DNA of 64,000 bases, taken from contig NZ_GL870929.1 in NCBI RefSeq assembly GCF_000190695.1, positions 1,154,917 to 1,218,916 on the forward strand, given 5' to 3'. Shown one piece after another: positions 26,647-34,637 of the stretch. The notes under the pieces were generated by a model, which had not been told where the DNA came from, made no database searches, and worked only from the letters and a program-made list of their open reading frames with translations. The translations under genes were made by a program, and so were the position numbers. Each line of letters opens with the position of its first letter. Position 1 is the stretch's first letter. Source of the stretch: Kingella denitrificans ATCC 33394. Lineage in GTDB: Bacteria > Pseudomonadota > Gammaproteobacteria > Burkholderiales > Neisseriaceae.

Positions 26647-26701
26647 GTTCATCTTCACAATCAATATGGCCGGTGTGCGGCGGCAAACGGTAAAGTAAAA
26701 A

Positions 26702-26734
26702 CAAGGGCTTAAACATATATCGTTTAAGCCCTTG
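26702..26734 (-). terminator. Intrinsic terminator of tRNA-Asn
   Basis: Perfect 13-bp arms CAAGGGCTTAAAC and GTTTAAGCCCTTG around a 7-base loop. On the minus strand it is followed by TTTTTAC. It begins eight bases after the tRNA 3' end. It is not DUS-based, unlike most terminators here. Confidence 0.9.
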
Positions 26735-26741
26735 CTGAATT

Positions 26742-26817
26742 TGGCTCCCCGAGCTGGGCTCGAACCAGCGACCTGCGGATTAACAGTCCGTCGCTCTACC
26801 GACTGAGCTATCAGGGA
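26742..26817 (-). tRNA. tRNA-Asn (anticodon GTT)
   Basis: 76 bases on the minus strand. The acceptor stem TCCCTGA pairs with TCGGGGA, the D-loop reads AGCTCAGTCGGTAGAGC, the anticodon loop is CTGTTAA (GTT, asparagine), and the T-arm has GGTTCGAGCC. The 3' CCA is encoded. Confidence 0.97.
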
Positions 26818-26910
26818 ATAAGCTGCGCATTATAAAGCAATACGGTTTTTCGTCAAGCGAAAATTCGCATCGAAAAAATATTTTTCTCTATTTCATTGTT
26901 TTTCAAAATT

Positions 26911-27402
26911 TTATTTTTTCAGCAATTCATCCACCGTTTGATAAAGTTCCGCAAATTTCGGCTCACCGACAAAGGTGTGCACGATTTCGCCTTTCTGGTT
27001 AATCAGAAAGCTGGTGGGATACAGTTCGGTTTTGATGAAACGGCTCACCGCCGCCTTTTGCGGGTCGAGCAGCACGGTGAACGGCAGTTGGTGCTGCGCG
27101 GCGTATTCGCGCACGGCGGCTTCGGAATCGACCGGCACGGCAATGCCGATAATCTGGAAGTTTTTGCCGCGATAATCTTTTGCCATCTGAATCAACTTGG
27201 GCATTTCGGAAACGCAGCCGGGGCAGGACGGAAACCAAAAATTCACCAGACTGACGCGGTTTTTCAATTCGTCCTGATTCACGGTTTTGCCGTTCAAATC
27301 GGTCAGGGAGAATTCGGGCGCGGCGGAATAGCTCGGTTTGAGCATGACGGCAATCAGGCCGGCCACAATCAGAACGGCGGCAAAAATGCCTATTTTTTTC
27401 AT
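26911..27402 (-). CDS. TlpA/ResA-like membrane-anchored thiol-disulfide protein
   Basis: 163 residues. An N-terminal membrane anchor (IGIFAAVLIVAGLIAVML) is followed by a periplasmic thioredoxin-fold domain. The redox site is CPGC in NFWFPSCPGCVSEMP, with the cis-proline at ELYPTSFLI. Relatives reduce periplasmic proteins, for example apocytochrome c, so it may serve cytochrome maturation. Its ATG overlaps the thioesterase stop by four bases, placing it as the last gene of the Mla-linked cluster. TTGGAAAC upstream is a fair ribosome site. Confidence 0.87.
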   Translation of the reverse strand: MKKIGIFAAVLIVAGLIAVMLKPSYSAAPEFSLTDLNGKTVNQDELKNRVSLVNFWFPSCPGCVSEMPKLIQMAKDYRGKNFQIIGIAVPVDSEAAVREYAAQHQLPFTVLLDPQKAAVSRFIKTELYPTSFLINQKGEIVHTFVGEPKFAELYQTVDELLKK

Positions 27403-27812
27403 GATGTTTCCAATAGGTGTGTAAGCAATGTGTGCAATGCGTCAGGCAGCCTGCACATTTTACCGTCGGCATTGGTGGGGACGAGTGTGATTTCGGCAGT
27501 GGCGCATATGCTGCCCGCTGCCTGTTCCGCCACTTGCTGCGTCAGGATAATTTGCCGCGACTGCACGCTTTGCAGACGGCTGCGGATATTCAGAATTTCG
27601 TCCAATTTGGCAGCACGGCGGTAGCGGATGTCGGCGCGCGCCACGACCAGTTGTGCTTGGCGCAGGCTGCCCAGCAGTTGGTAGTGCTCAAAAAAATGCC
27701 AACGCGCCGCTTCCAGAAATTCCAGATAGCGGGCGTTGTTCACATGGCCGTAGCCGTCCAGATGATAATTGAGAACGCGGACGGCGAAATCGGGTGTAGG
27801 CTGCTTTTGCAT
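27399..27812 (-). CDS. Acyl-CoA thioesterase, 4HBT hot-dog family (YbgC/FadM-like)
   Basis: 137 residues, single hot-dog domain. The pattern NYHLDGYGHVNNARYLEFLEAARW near residues 14-37 includes the 4HBT active-site region (Asp19, His23, Asn26). It probably hydrolyses short or medium acyl-CoA, and the exact substrate is not clear. It is coupled at both ends: TGATG with the gene before and ATGA with the gene after. Its position after mlaA suggests a link to lipid turnover (inference). A one-mismatch DUS lies at its start. Confidence 0.86.
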   Translation of the reverse strand: MQKQPTPDFAVRVLNYHLDGYGHVNNARYLEFLEAARWHFFEHYQLLGSLRQAQLVVARADIRYRRAAKLDEILNIRSRLQSVQSRQIILTQQVAEQAAGSICATAEITLVPTNADGKMCRLPDALHTLLTHLLETS

Positions 27813-28171
27813 CAGCAGTAAATTTCCTGAAAGGATTCGCGCTGCAAAGGCTCGCTGCTCAAATCGGTCACAATGCTGGACAATTCGACATCAAACCATT
27901 CGCGGAAAATATCCAAATGCAAATCCGGCCAATGGGTTTCGTCTGCGCACCAGTCGGCCAGTTCGGCAGCAAAGATTTCTTCCACGCGCTCTTCGATAAT
28001 GTCCCACAATTCGTCCGCATTTTCGCAGGCGTCCACCAAATAGGAATTGGCGTCTTCCTGCAAATCGATCAGGTTCAGGCCGCCCAAATCGCTGTCGGGC
28101 AATTCGTTGAGCCAATACCAAAACGGTTCGCGCGGAATCACGATAAAAACGCTGCGGTTCACTTCATACAT
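27812..28171 (-). CDS. Conserved acidic hypothetical protein linked to mlaA
   Basis: 119 residues, strongly acidic, with no signal peptide and no membrane segment. Aromatic-rich motifs (REPFWYWLNELPDSD, HWPDLHLDIFREWFDVELSSIV) stand out. I do not recognise a named family. From memory, meningococcus has a similar-sized hypothetical beside mlaA. It starts four bases after the mlaA stop and overlaps the thioesterase start by one base, so it is tightly coupled within the operon. Confidence 0.75.
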   Translation of the reverse strand: MYEVNRSVFIVIPREPFWYWLNELPDSDLGGLNLIDLQEDANSYLVDACENADELWDIIEERVEEIFAAELADWCADETHWPDLHLDIFREWFDVELSSIVTDLSSEPLQRESFQEIYC

Positions 28172-28175
28172 AAGG

Positions 28176-28955
28176 CTACTCCTGTGTCGTTGCGGGGGCG
28201 GAAGCGGCTGCCGTGCCGTCCTGCCAATCGGCTTCCGGATCGGTCAGGGCTTCTTCTTCGCTTTCGGGCGGGGTAATACCCAATTGCTTGTTGCGCATGG
28301 CGATGTAGGTATCGCGCATCATGGTGTATTTGTCCAGCGACACTTCGTCCAACGTGTCGGTGGCATCCAGCAGGCGCTCGCGCTGGTCGATGCCGTCCAC
28401 CACGGCGGCGGGATAGCGCACGGCATCTTTGGGCATCACCACGCCGTTAATCGAATACGCCGTGTGAATGCCGGTGCCTAACGCATCGCGCATGGTGGTC
28501 GGCCCCAGGAATGGCAGCACGACATAATTGCTGTTTTTCCAGCCCCACGAAGCGAATGTATCGCCCAAGGTGTTTTTGTTGTTCGGCATTTGCGCCTCGC
28601 CGGCAATATCGATTAGGCCGCCCAAACCGAAGGTGGTATTGATGGCGACACGCATCAGATCGATGCCGGCATTTTTGATATTGCCGCGCAAAAGGTTGCT
28701 GCCCAAACTGTGCACATCGCGCAAATTATTGAAGAAATTGCCGATGGCGGTGCGTGCGGGTTTCGGCGTTACGGTGCGGTAAGCGCGTGCCACGGGCGCC
28801 ATCACATAGCGGTCGGCGGCTTCGTTGAAACGGAACATGGCGCGGTTGTAGCCTTGATACGGGTCGCGCGTGTTGTCGGCGCGGGCAGTGGTACTCAACC
28901 CTAGCAAAACCAGGCTGCAACACAGCCACGATATTTGTTTTATTCGCTTATCCAT
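28176..28955 (-). CDS. mlaA: MlaA (VacJ) outer-membrane phospholipid-removal protein
   Basis: 259 residues. The MlaA core runs DPYQGYNRAMFRFNEAADRYVMAPVARAYR through NLRDVHSLGSNLLRG and GLGGLIDIAGEAQMPNNKNTLGDTFASWGW. It removes mislocalised phospholipids from the outer leaflet and hands them to MlaC. The signal peptide (KQISWLCCSLVLLGLSTTARA) has two early cysteines but no proper lipobox, so the usual lipid anchor of E. coli MlaA seems absent. The C-terminal tail is acidic and Ala/Thr-rich. It overlaps mlaB by 16 bases. Confidence 0.94.
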   Translation of the reverse strand: MDKRIKQISWLCCSLVLLGLSTTARADNTRDPYQGYNRAMFRFNEAADRYVMAPVARAYRTVTPKPARTAIGNFFNNLRDVHSLGSNLLRGNIKNAGIDLMRVAINTTFGLGGLIDIAGEAQMPNNKNTLGDTFASWGWKNSNYVVLPFLGPTTMRDALGTGIHTAYSINGVVMPKDAVRYPAAVVDGIDQRERLLDATDTLDEVSLDKYTMMRDTYIAMRNKQLGITPPESEEEALTDPEADWQDGTAAASAPATTQE

Positions 28956-29221
28956 TCTTCAATCTCATAAAGTTCTGCCAACAGCCGCACTGATTCGGGC
29001 AGGTTGCGCCATTGCAGGCTGCTTTGTCCGCGCGCGCGCAAAGCGGCAATCATCAAGGCCAATGCCGTTGAATCCGCACGAGTCACACCCTGCCAGTCGA
29101 TGGCGCGGATGTCGTCGGAAGCGCATTGCTGCTTCCATTGGCGGTACGCGGCGGTATCCAGCGTCTGCACACTCACGTCGCCCGACAGATACAGGCATTG
29201 TTCACGCACTTCGCTGTTCAT
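28940..29221 (-). CDS. mlaB: MlaB-like STAS domain protein
   Basis: 93 residues forming a single STAS domain (CLYLSGDVSVQTLDTAAYRQW ... IDWQGVTRADSTALALMIAALRAR). The conserved serine/threonine loop ADSTAL is where MlaB contacts MlaF. It stabilises the MlaFEDB importer on the cytoplasmic side. An exact DUS at 29013-29024 is read in frame within the second half (SSLQW). It lies directly after mlaC with no gap. Confidence 0.88.
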   Translation of the reverse strand: MNSEVREQCLYLSGDVSVQTLDTAAYRQWKQQCASDDIRAIDWQGVTRADSTALALMIAALRARGQSSLQWRNLPESVRLLAELYEIEEWISE

Positions 29222-29842
29222 TTAACGGCTGCCGTTTTTGCTTTTCAATTCGGCAATCAGGCCGTCCACGCCTTTGGCATCCAAAATCGGCTTGAATTGC
29301 TGGCGCTGGCTTTCCACCAATTTGAACACGCCTTCAAACGACACGTTGAACACGCGGTAGATATTGCCGTCTTTATATGTGCTGAACACGGCTTCCACCG
29401 GCTGGCCGCTGGTGGGCTTGATGGTGGCGCGCACTTCGACAATCTGTTTGCCGCGCAGCAGGCTGCCACCGTCTTTGGCCACGGCGTTGTCCTTCACCTG
29501 CACTTGGGCATTTTTGTAACGCAGCATTTGCGATGCGTACACGCGAATCAGCATTTTGCGGAATTCCTGCACCAGCGTTTGTTTTTGCGCTTCGCTGGCG
29601 CGGTTCCAAGGCGCGCCCACCGCCAAACGCGTCATCAGGGCAAAATCGAAATACGGCGTGGCGTAATCTTCCGCCTGTTTGCGCACGGCGGCATCATTGC
29701 GACCATTGGCCTGTTTCAGGATATTCAGCACTTGGCCGGCGTTTTCGCGCACTTGTTCCACCGCTTGTTTGGGTGTGGCAAATGCCAGGTTGATGCTCAA
29801 TACGCCGATGCTCAAAGCCGTCATCAGTTGCATTTTTTTCAT
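29222..29842 (-). CDS. mlaC: MlaC periplasmic phospholipid shuttle
   Basis: 206 residues from the ATG at 29842, which has AAAGGA upstream. A signal peptide (about 22 residues, ending LAFA) precedes the MlaC/Ttg2D domain: YFDFALMTRLAVGAPWNRASEAQKQTLVQEFRKMLIRVYA and the later VEVRATIKPTSGQPVEAVFSTYKDGNIYRVFNVSFEGV. It carries phospholipid between MlaA and the inner-membrane complex. A lone DUS at 29883-29894 lies in the 61-base gap before it. Confidence 0.94.
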   Translation of the reverse strand: MKKMQLMTALSIGVLSINLAFATPKQAVEQVRENAGQVLNILKQANGRNDAAVRKQAEDYATPYFDFALMTRLAVGAPWNRASEAQKQTLVQEFRKMLIRVYASQMLRYKNAQVQVKDNAVAKDGGSLLRGKQIVEVRATIKPTSGQPVEAVFSTYKDGNIYRVFNVSFEGVFKLVESQRQQFKPILDAKGVDGLIAELKSKNGSR

Positions 29843-29903
29843 GTGGTTATCCTTTCCGGTCAATATATGATATGCGTTTCAAAAGCAGCCTGCACTTTTG
29901 CCT

Positions 29904-30398
29904 TTAAGGCAATGTCGGCCCGCTGGCAGGTGCAGGCTGCTCTTTGTTAATGAAATTATTGACAAATTTGTTGATTAAATTTTCCAGCACCATGGCCGAA
30001 GTGGTCAATGTGAGCGTGTCGCCGTCCCGCAGTTTGTCCTCCTCGCCGCCCTGCTCCAAGCCGATGTATTGCTCGCCCAGCAGGCCGGAAGTGAGAATTT
30101 TAGCACTGGAATCCACGCTGAACGCATATTTTTTATCCAAACTCATGCGCACTTTTGCCTGAAAATTTTTCGGGTCCAGCTCAATGCTCTCCACGCGCCC
30201 CACCAGCACACCCGCCGTTTTGATGGGCGCCTGCGGTTTCAAGCCGCCGATATCATCAAACGATGCATACACTGTGTACGTCTGCGCGCCGCCGCCCATC
30301 GATTTGCCGCCCGCCGCCTGAAACGCCAGCACGCCCAACGCGGCAACGCCCAGCAGGACGAACAAACCCACCCAAAATTCCAAAATACTCTTTTTCAT
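29904..30398 (-). CDS. mlaD: MlaD, MCE-domain subunit of the Mla complex
   Basis: 164 residues. An N-terminal membrane anchor (EFWVGLFVLLGVAALGVLAF) is followed by one MCE domain (TYTVYASFDDIGGLKPQAPIKTAGVLVGRVESIELD) and ends in a hydrophobic helix (TSAMVLENLINKFVNNFI). MlaD forms a hexameric channel that receives lipid from MlaC. The last residues (KEQPAPASG) come from a near-perfect DUS close to the stop codon. Confidence 0.95.
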   Translation of the reverse strand: MKKSILEFWVGLFVLLGVAALGVLAFQAAGGKSMGGGAQTYTVYASFDDIGGLKPQAPIKTAGVLVGRVESIELDPKNFQAKVRMSLDKKYAFSVDSSAKILTSGLLGEQYIGLEQGGEEDKLRDGDTLTLTTSAMVLENLINKFVNNFINKEQPAPASGPTLP

Positions 30399-30502
30399 TA
30401 TAAATTCACCTGTTTAACTGTCCCGTGTCCACGCCGGAACCCATCATTATACCGACAAACCGCGCCGCCCTGATAGTTGTGCGACGCCAAAGTGCAGGCT
30501 GC

Positions 30503-31276
30503 TTATGTAAACATAAACGCCGTCAGGATAAAGTCCAACGCCAGCACCGTGAGCGCGGACGACACCACCGTGCGCGTGCTGGCACGCAAAATCCCCTCGG
30601 CCGTGGGCGTGCAGTGAAACCCTTGATACACGGCAATCAGCGACACCGCCGTGCCGAAAATCAGCGATTTCAGCAAGCCGTTGCCCACATCATAAACTAC
30701 ATCGATATTGTTCTGCATATTCGACCAGAACACGCCGGAATCCAGCCCCAGCCATTGCACGCCGACCAAATAGCCGCCATAAATGCCGGCCACGTTAAAA
30801 ATACACGCCAATAGCGGCATGGACAGCACGCCCGCCCAAAAGCGCGGCGCCACCACGCGGGCCACGGGGTTCACCGCCATCACGTTCATGGCTTCCAGCT
30901 GTTCGGTGGTTTTCATCAGGCCGATTTCGCTGGTCATCGCGCCGCCCGCGCTGCTGGCAAACAAAATCGCCGCCAGCACAGGGCCCAATTCGCGCAGCAG
31001 GGACGCTGCCACCATAAAGCCCAGCACGTCCGCCGACTTGAATTTGGCTAGCTGCGTATAGCCCTGCAAACCGATGACCATGCCGACAAACAAGCCCGAC
31101 ACGGCGATAATCAGCACCGACATCACGCCCGAAAAATACATCTGCCGCACGGTGAGCCGCATTCGGAACAGCGACTGCGGCAGCAGCATCAGGATATTGA
31201 GCAAAAATAAAACGGTCGCACCGAGCGCCTGAATAAAGGCAATGGTTTTCGCGCCGATGTTTTGAATCGGGTTCAT
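30503..31276 (-). CDS. mlaE: MlaE permease
   Basis: 257 residues with about five membrane segments, DUF140 family. Motifs include GLQGYTQLAKFKSADVLGFMVAASLLRELGPVLAAILFASSAGGAMTSEIGLMKTTEQLEAM and MPLLACIFNVAGIYGGYLVG. It is the integral membrane subunit of MlaFEDB. The stop codon TAA (30503-30505) falls inside an exact DUS (30493-30504). Gaps of 104 bases to mlaD and 149 bases to mlaF each carry a lone DUS, unlike the tightly packed second half of the operon. Confidence 0.95.
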   Translation of the reverse strand: MNPIQNIGAKTIAFIQALGATVLFLLNILMLLPQSLFRMRLTVRQMYFSGVMSVLIIAVSGLFVGMVIGLQGYTQLAKFKSADVLGFMVAASLLRELGPVLAAILFASSAGGAMTSEIGLMKTTEQLEAMNVMAVNPVARVVAPRFWAGVLSMPLLACIFNVAGIYGGYLVGVQWLGLDSGVFWSNMQNNIDVVYDVGNGLLKSLIFGTAVSLIAVYQGFHCTPTAEGILRASTRTVVSSALTVLALDFILTAFMFT

Positions 31277-31425
31277 GGTGTTTGTCTGTCAAGAATGGGG
31301 TGCAGGCTGCTTTTCATATTTTTTACACAACCGCACCCGAATTTAAACAAATCCGACAATTATTTGTTGGAAAAAAGCCGCAATTTCGCGCATTGGAAAT
31401 TCTGCAGATATACGATCTATCCGCC

Positions 31426-32223
31426 TCACGACCGGCCGAGCATGGTTTCGCGCATATCCTTGTCGGCAGGATAACGGAACGCCACCGGCCCGTTGGGCAG
31501 GCCGCCGACAAACTGCTTAATCCACGCCGAATCCGACTGCACCATTTCGTCTGGGCTGCCGGAAAACAGGATTTCGCCATGCGCCAAAAAGATAATCTGG
31601 TCAACCAGTTGCAGCGAATGCCCCACATCGTGCGTTACCATCACGCTGGTAGAGCGCAGGGCTTTGGTCACGCGGTAAATCAGGTGGGCAATCACGCCCA
31701 GCGAAATCGGGTCGAGCCCGGTAAACGGTTCGTCGAACAACATCAGTTGCGGGTCAAGCGCAATCGTCCGCGCCAGTGCCACGCGCCGCGCCATGCCGCC
31801 GGAAAGTTCGGACGGCATCAGCTTTTCCACGCCGTGCAGCCCCACGGCATTGAGTTTCAGCACCGCCAAATCGCGCATCACTTCGGGCGGCAGCTTGGTC
31901 AGCTCGCGCATGGGGAACATGATGTTTTCTTCCACGCTCAAATCGGTAAACAATGCGCCGTGCTGGAACAAAACGCCCATATTGCGGCGGTGCGCCTGCA
32001 TTTTTTGCGCGGAAAACTGCGCCAAATCTTCGCCGTTCACCAAAACTTTGCCCGATGAAGGGCGCAGCTGCCCCGTAATCAGGCGCATCATGGTGGTTTT
32101 ACCGCTGCCCGAACCGCCCAGAATGGCGGCAAATTTCCCCTGCTCAATCACAAAATTGACGTTTTTGAGAATGGTGCGGTCGCCATAGGCAAAGACAACG
32201 TTTTGAAATTCAATGGCCGGCAT
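31426..32223 (-). CDS. mlaF: MlaF ATP-binding subunit
   Basis: 265 residues from the ATG at 32223. Walker A GGSGSGKTT, Q-loop LFQHGALFTDLSVEENI, signature LSGGMARRVALARTIA and Walker B LMLFDEPFTGLD are all present, with the MlaF-type C-terminal extension that in E. coli contacts the partner subunit. It powers retrograde phospholipid transport. It is the first gene of the series mlaF-E-D-C-B-A. A longer frame to 32319 reads two DUS copies and is not used. Confidence 0.94.
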   Translation of the reverse strand: MPAIEFQNVVFAYGDRTILKNVNFVIEQGKFAAILGGSGSGKTTMMRLITGQLRPSSGKVLVNGEDLAQFSAQKMQAHRRNMGVLFQHGALFTDLSVEENIMFPMRELTKLPPEVMRDLAVLKLNAVGLHGVEKLMPSELSGGMARRVALARTIALDPQLMLFDEPFTGLDPISLGVIAHLIYRVTKALRSTSVMVTHDVGHSLQLVDQIIFLAHGEILFSGSPDEMVQSDSAWIKQFVGGLPNGPVAFRYPADKDMRETMLGRS

Positions 32224-32265
32224 GATGTGTTCGTGAAAAAATAAAGCGCATATATTAAAGGATAT

Positions 32266-32312
32266 TGCAGGCTGCTTACAAGTTGGGGCGGCAAACCCAA
32301 AAGCAGCCTGCA
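32266..32312. terminator. Inverted DUS pair between pdxH and mlaF
   Basis: TGCAGGCTGCTT (32266-32277) and AAGCAGCCTGCA (32301-32312) with a longer loop of 23 bases, just upstream of mlaF. Another exact copy lies at 32393-32404, seven bases after the pdxH stop. Confidence 0.7.
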
Positions 32313-32410
32313 CTTTCATTTCCGCCGTTTATTCGGGCTTATTCAGCGCGTTGCCGACAGTATTTCCTGTTGCCGGTCATTGCCGTTCAAAGTGCAGGCT
32401 GCTTTTCCGT

Positions 32411-33043
32411 TCACGGCGCCAAGCGCTCTTTGCGCCACACCCCTTCCTGCAAACGGTACACGATGCGGTCATGCAATCGGCTGGGCCGCCCCTGCCAAAA
32501 TTCCACGCAGTCCGGCACCAGCACATAGCCGCCCCAATGCGGCGGACGCGGCACGTGCAGCGGATATTTGGCGGCGAATATGGCGGCACGCGCCACCAAC
32601 GTTTTTTTGCCCTCAATCACTTGGCTCTGCTCGCTGGCCCACGCACCGATGCGGCTGGTATAAGGACGGCTGGCGAAATATTCGTCCGAAGCCGCTTCCG
32701 GCAGCTTCTCCACCCGCCCTTCAACACGCACCTGCCGCTCCAATTCCGGCCAGAAAAACGTAAGCGCAGCAAACGGCTGATGCGCCAGCGCCCGCCCTTT
32801 CCGTCCGGCATAATTGGTAAAAAAAACAAAACCCTGCTCACCCACTTCTTTCAACAGCACCATGCGCGCGCTGGGGCGTTGGTTTTCATCGACCGTGGCG
32901 ATATTCATGGCGGTCGGCTCGTGCACCTGCGCGGCCATGGCTTCGTTCAGCCACTGCTCGAACTGCGTGATGGGATGGTCGGCACACGCGCTCACCGATA
33001 ATTCCTGCCGGCAATAATCTTGCCGGATGTCGTGTAAATCCAT
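32411..33043 (-). CDS. pdxH: Pyridoxamine 5'-phosphate oxidase
   Basis: 210 residues, normal for the family, with GGAGGA before the ATG at 33043. FMN-binding motifs RMVLLKEVGEQGFVFFTNYAGRKG and the C-terminal signature in the region WGGYVLVPDCVEFWQGRPSRLHDRI...WRKERLAP are intact. It makes pyridoxal 5'-phosphate, the cofactor of GabT in this window. The gene is bracketed by facing DUS copies at 32393-32404 and 33089-33100. It is divergent from hemA across a region with a Fur-box-like site. Confidence 0.96.
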   Translation of the reverse strand: MDLHDIRQDYCRQELSVSACADHPITQFEQWLNEAMAAQVHEPTAMNIATVDENQRPSARMVLLKEVGEQGFVFFTNYAGRKGRALAHQPFAALTFFWPELERQVRVEGRVEKLPEAASDEYFASRPYTSRIGAWASEQSQVIEGKKTLVARAAIFAAKYPLHVPRPPHWGGYVLVPDCVEFWQGRPSRLHDRIVYRLQEGVWRKERLAP

Positions 33044-33127
33044 CGCATTCCTCCAAAAAGCAAACAGCAGAATTATAGCCCCATTCAAAAGCAGCCTGCA
33101 CCCTTCCGCAAAAGGCAACCCGCCTTA

Positions 33128-33146
33128 AATGATAATGACTCGCATT
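33128..33146. promoter_or_regulatory. Candidate Fur box upstream of hemA
   Basis: AATGATAATGACTCGCATT closely follows the Fur consensus form AATGATAATGATTCTCATT. It is centred between pdxH and hemA, 24 bases before the hemA -35. Confidence 0.55.
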
Positions 33147-33169
33147 TCAATAGTTAAAAACTTTGATTT

Positions 33170-33198
33170 TTGAAAACACAGTAATTTTTTGCTATAAT
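33170..33198 (+). promoter_or_regulatory. Strong sigma-70-type promoter for hemA
   Basis: TTGAAA (33170-33175), 17-base spacer, TATAAT (33193-33198), about 72 bases before the hemA start. This is one of the best matching promoters in the window. Confidence 0.8.
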
Positions 33199-33269
33199 CT
33201 CCACGTTTCAAACGGAAGGACCCAATTCGTCCTTCATTGACTTCAACCAACATAAGCCGCTGTACGATA

Positions 33270-34511
33270 ATGAAATTAACTACTATCGGGCTGAACCATC
33301 AAACCGCCCCTTTGTCTATCCGCGAAAAACTGGCATTCACCGCCGCGCAACTGCCCGAAGCACTGCGCGATTTGGCGCTGCATGCGGCAGAAGCCGTCAT
33401 TTTATCGACCTGCAACCGCACCGAACTGTATTGCGTGGGCGATGCCGATGCGGTTATCGAATGGCTCGCGCATTATCACAATGTCTCCGAAGCGGAAATC
33501 CGCCCGTATCTTTACACCCTCGGCTGCAGCCAAACCATCCACCATGCCTTCCGCGTGGCCTGCGGTTTGGACAGCATGGTTTTGGGCGAACCGCAAATTT
33601 TGGGGCAGATGAAAGAAGCCGTGCGTGTGGCCAAAGCGCAAAACAGTGTCGGCACTTGGCTCAACGCGCTGTTCCAACGGACATTTGCCGCCGCCAAGGA
33701 AGTCCGTACGCACAGCGGCGTGGGCGACAACGTGGTCAGCATGGCATCGGCGGCCTACCGCATGGCAGAGCAGGTTTTCAGCGATATTCATTCGTTGAAC
33801 ATCCTGTTTGTGGGCGCTGGGGAAATGAACGAATCGGTGGCCGCTTATTTTGCCGCCAAACAGCCGCGCACATTAACCGTGGCCAACCGCACGGCGGAAC
33901 GTGCAGAAGCCTTGTGCCGCAAATTGGGGCAGAACGCACGCACCGCAGCGCTGGAAGATATTCCGTCCCAACTGGCGCAATATGACGTGGTGATTGTCTG
34001 CACCGCCAGCGAGCGGGAATTGATTACGCGGGAGATGGCGGCGCAATCGGCAGCACAACGCAGCGGAAAAACACAATTCTTCTTGGATTTGGCCGTGCCG
34101 CGCAATATCGAGCCGCAAGTGGCGCACATCGGCGGAACGGTGCTGTTTACTGTGGACGATATGGCGGAGCGTGTCCACCAAGGCAAAGAAGCACGCCAAG
34201 CGGCAGCCGCAGCAGCTGAAGAGATGGTGCAGGCGAAAGTGGCGGAATTTTTGGCATGGCAACAGAGCCGCCAGCGCGTACCGCTCATTTGCGCCCTGCG
34301 CGACGAAGGCGAACGCGCCCGCAAACAAGTGTTGGAAAACGCCATGCGCCAACTGGCCAAAGGCACGCCCGCCGAAGAAGTGCTGGAACGCCTGTCGGTG
34401 CAATTAACCAACAAACTGCTGCACTCGCCCACCCGCGCTTTGAACAAAGCTACCGCGCATGATACGCACGTGGTCAATGCGCTGACACAGGTATACCGTT
34501 TACCAAAATAG
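33270..34511 (+). CDS. hemA: Glutamyl-tRNA reductase
   Basis: 413 residues. Catalytic cysteine in VILSTCNRTELYC, substrate region FRVACGLDSMVLGEPQILGQMKEA, NADPH fold ILFVGAGEMNESVAAYF, and the C-terminal dimerisation helices are present. It reduces Glu-tRNA to glutamate semialdehyde, the first step of heme synthesis. The ATG at 33270 (MKLTTIGLNHQTAP) is the family start, although its ribosome site is weak. A clear promoter and a Fur-box-like site lie upstream, linking heme synthesis to iron (inference). Confidence 0.97.
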   Translation: MKLTTIGLNHQTAPLSIREKLAFTAAQLPEALRDLALHAAEAVILSTCNRTELYCVGDADAVIEWLAHYHNVSEAEIRPYLYTLGCSQTIHHAFRVACGLDSMVLGEPQILGQMKEAVRVAKAQNSVGTWLNALFQRTFAAAKEVRTHSGVGDNVVSMASAAYRMAEQVFSDIHSLNILFVGAGEMNESVAAYFAAKQPRTLTVANRTAERAEALCRKLGQNARTAALEDIPSQLAQYDVVIVCTASERELITREMAAQSAAQRSGKTQFFLDLAVPRNIEPQVAHIGGTVLFTVDDMAERVHQGKEARQAAAAAAEEMVQAKVAEFLAWQQSRQRVPLICALRDEGERARKQVLENAMRQLAKGTPAEEVLERLSVQLTNKLLHSPTRALNKATAHDTHVVNALTQVYRLPK

Positions 34512-34519
34512 AGACACAA

Positions 34520-34559
34520 AAGCAGCCTGCACTTGAAAAATATGAAGTGCAGGCTGCTT
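34520..34559. terminator. Inverted DUS pair after hemA
   Basis: AAGCAGCCTGCA (34520-34531) and TGCAGGCTGCTT (34548-34559) followed by T4. Confidence 0.84.
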
Positions 34560-34637
34560 TTTAATTTGTGGGCGGCACAAAACACATTACAATGGCGCAT
34601 CATTTATTTTAACCACACCAACCGAAAGGAGTTTTTC

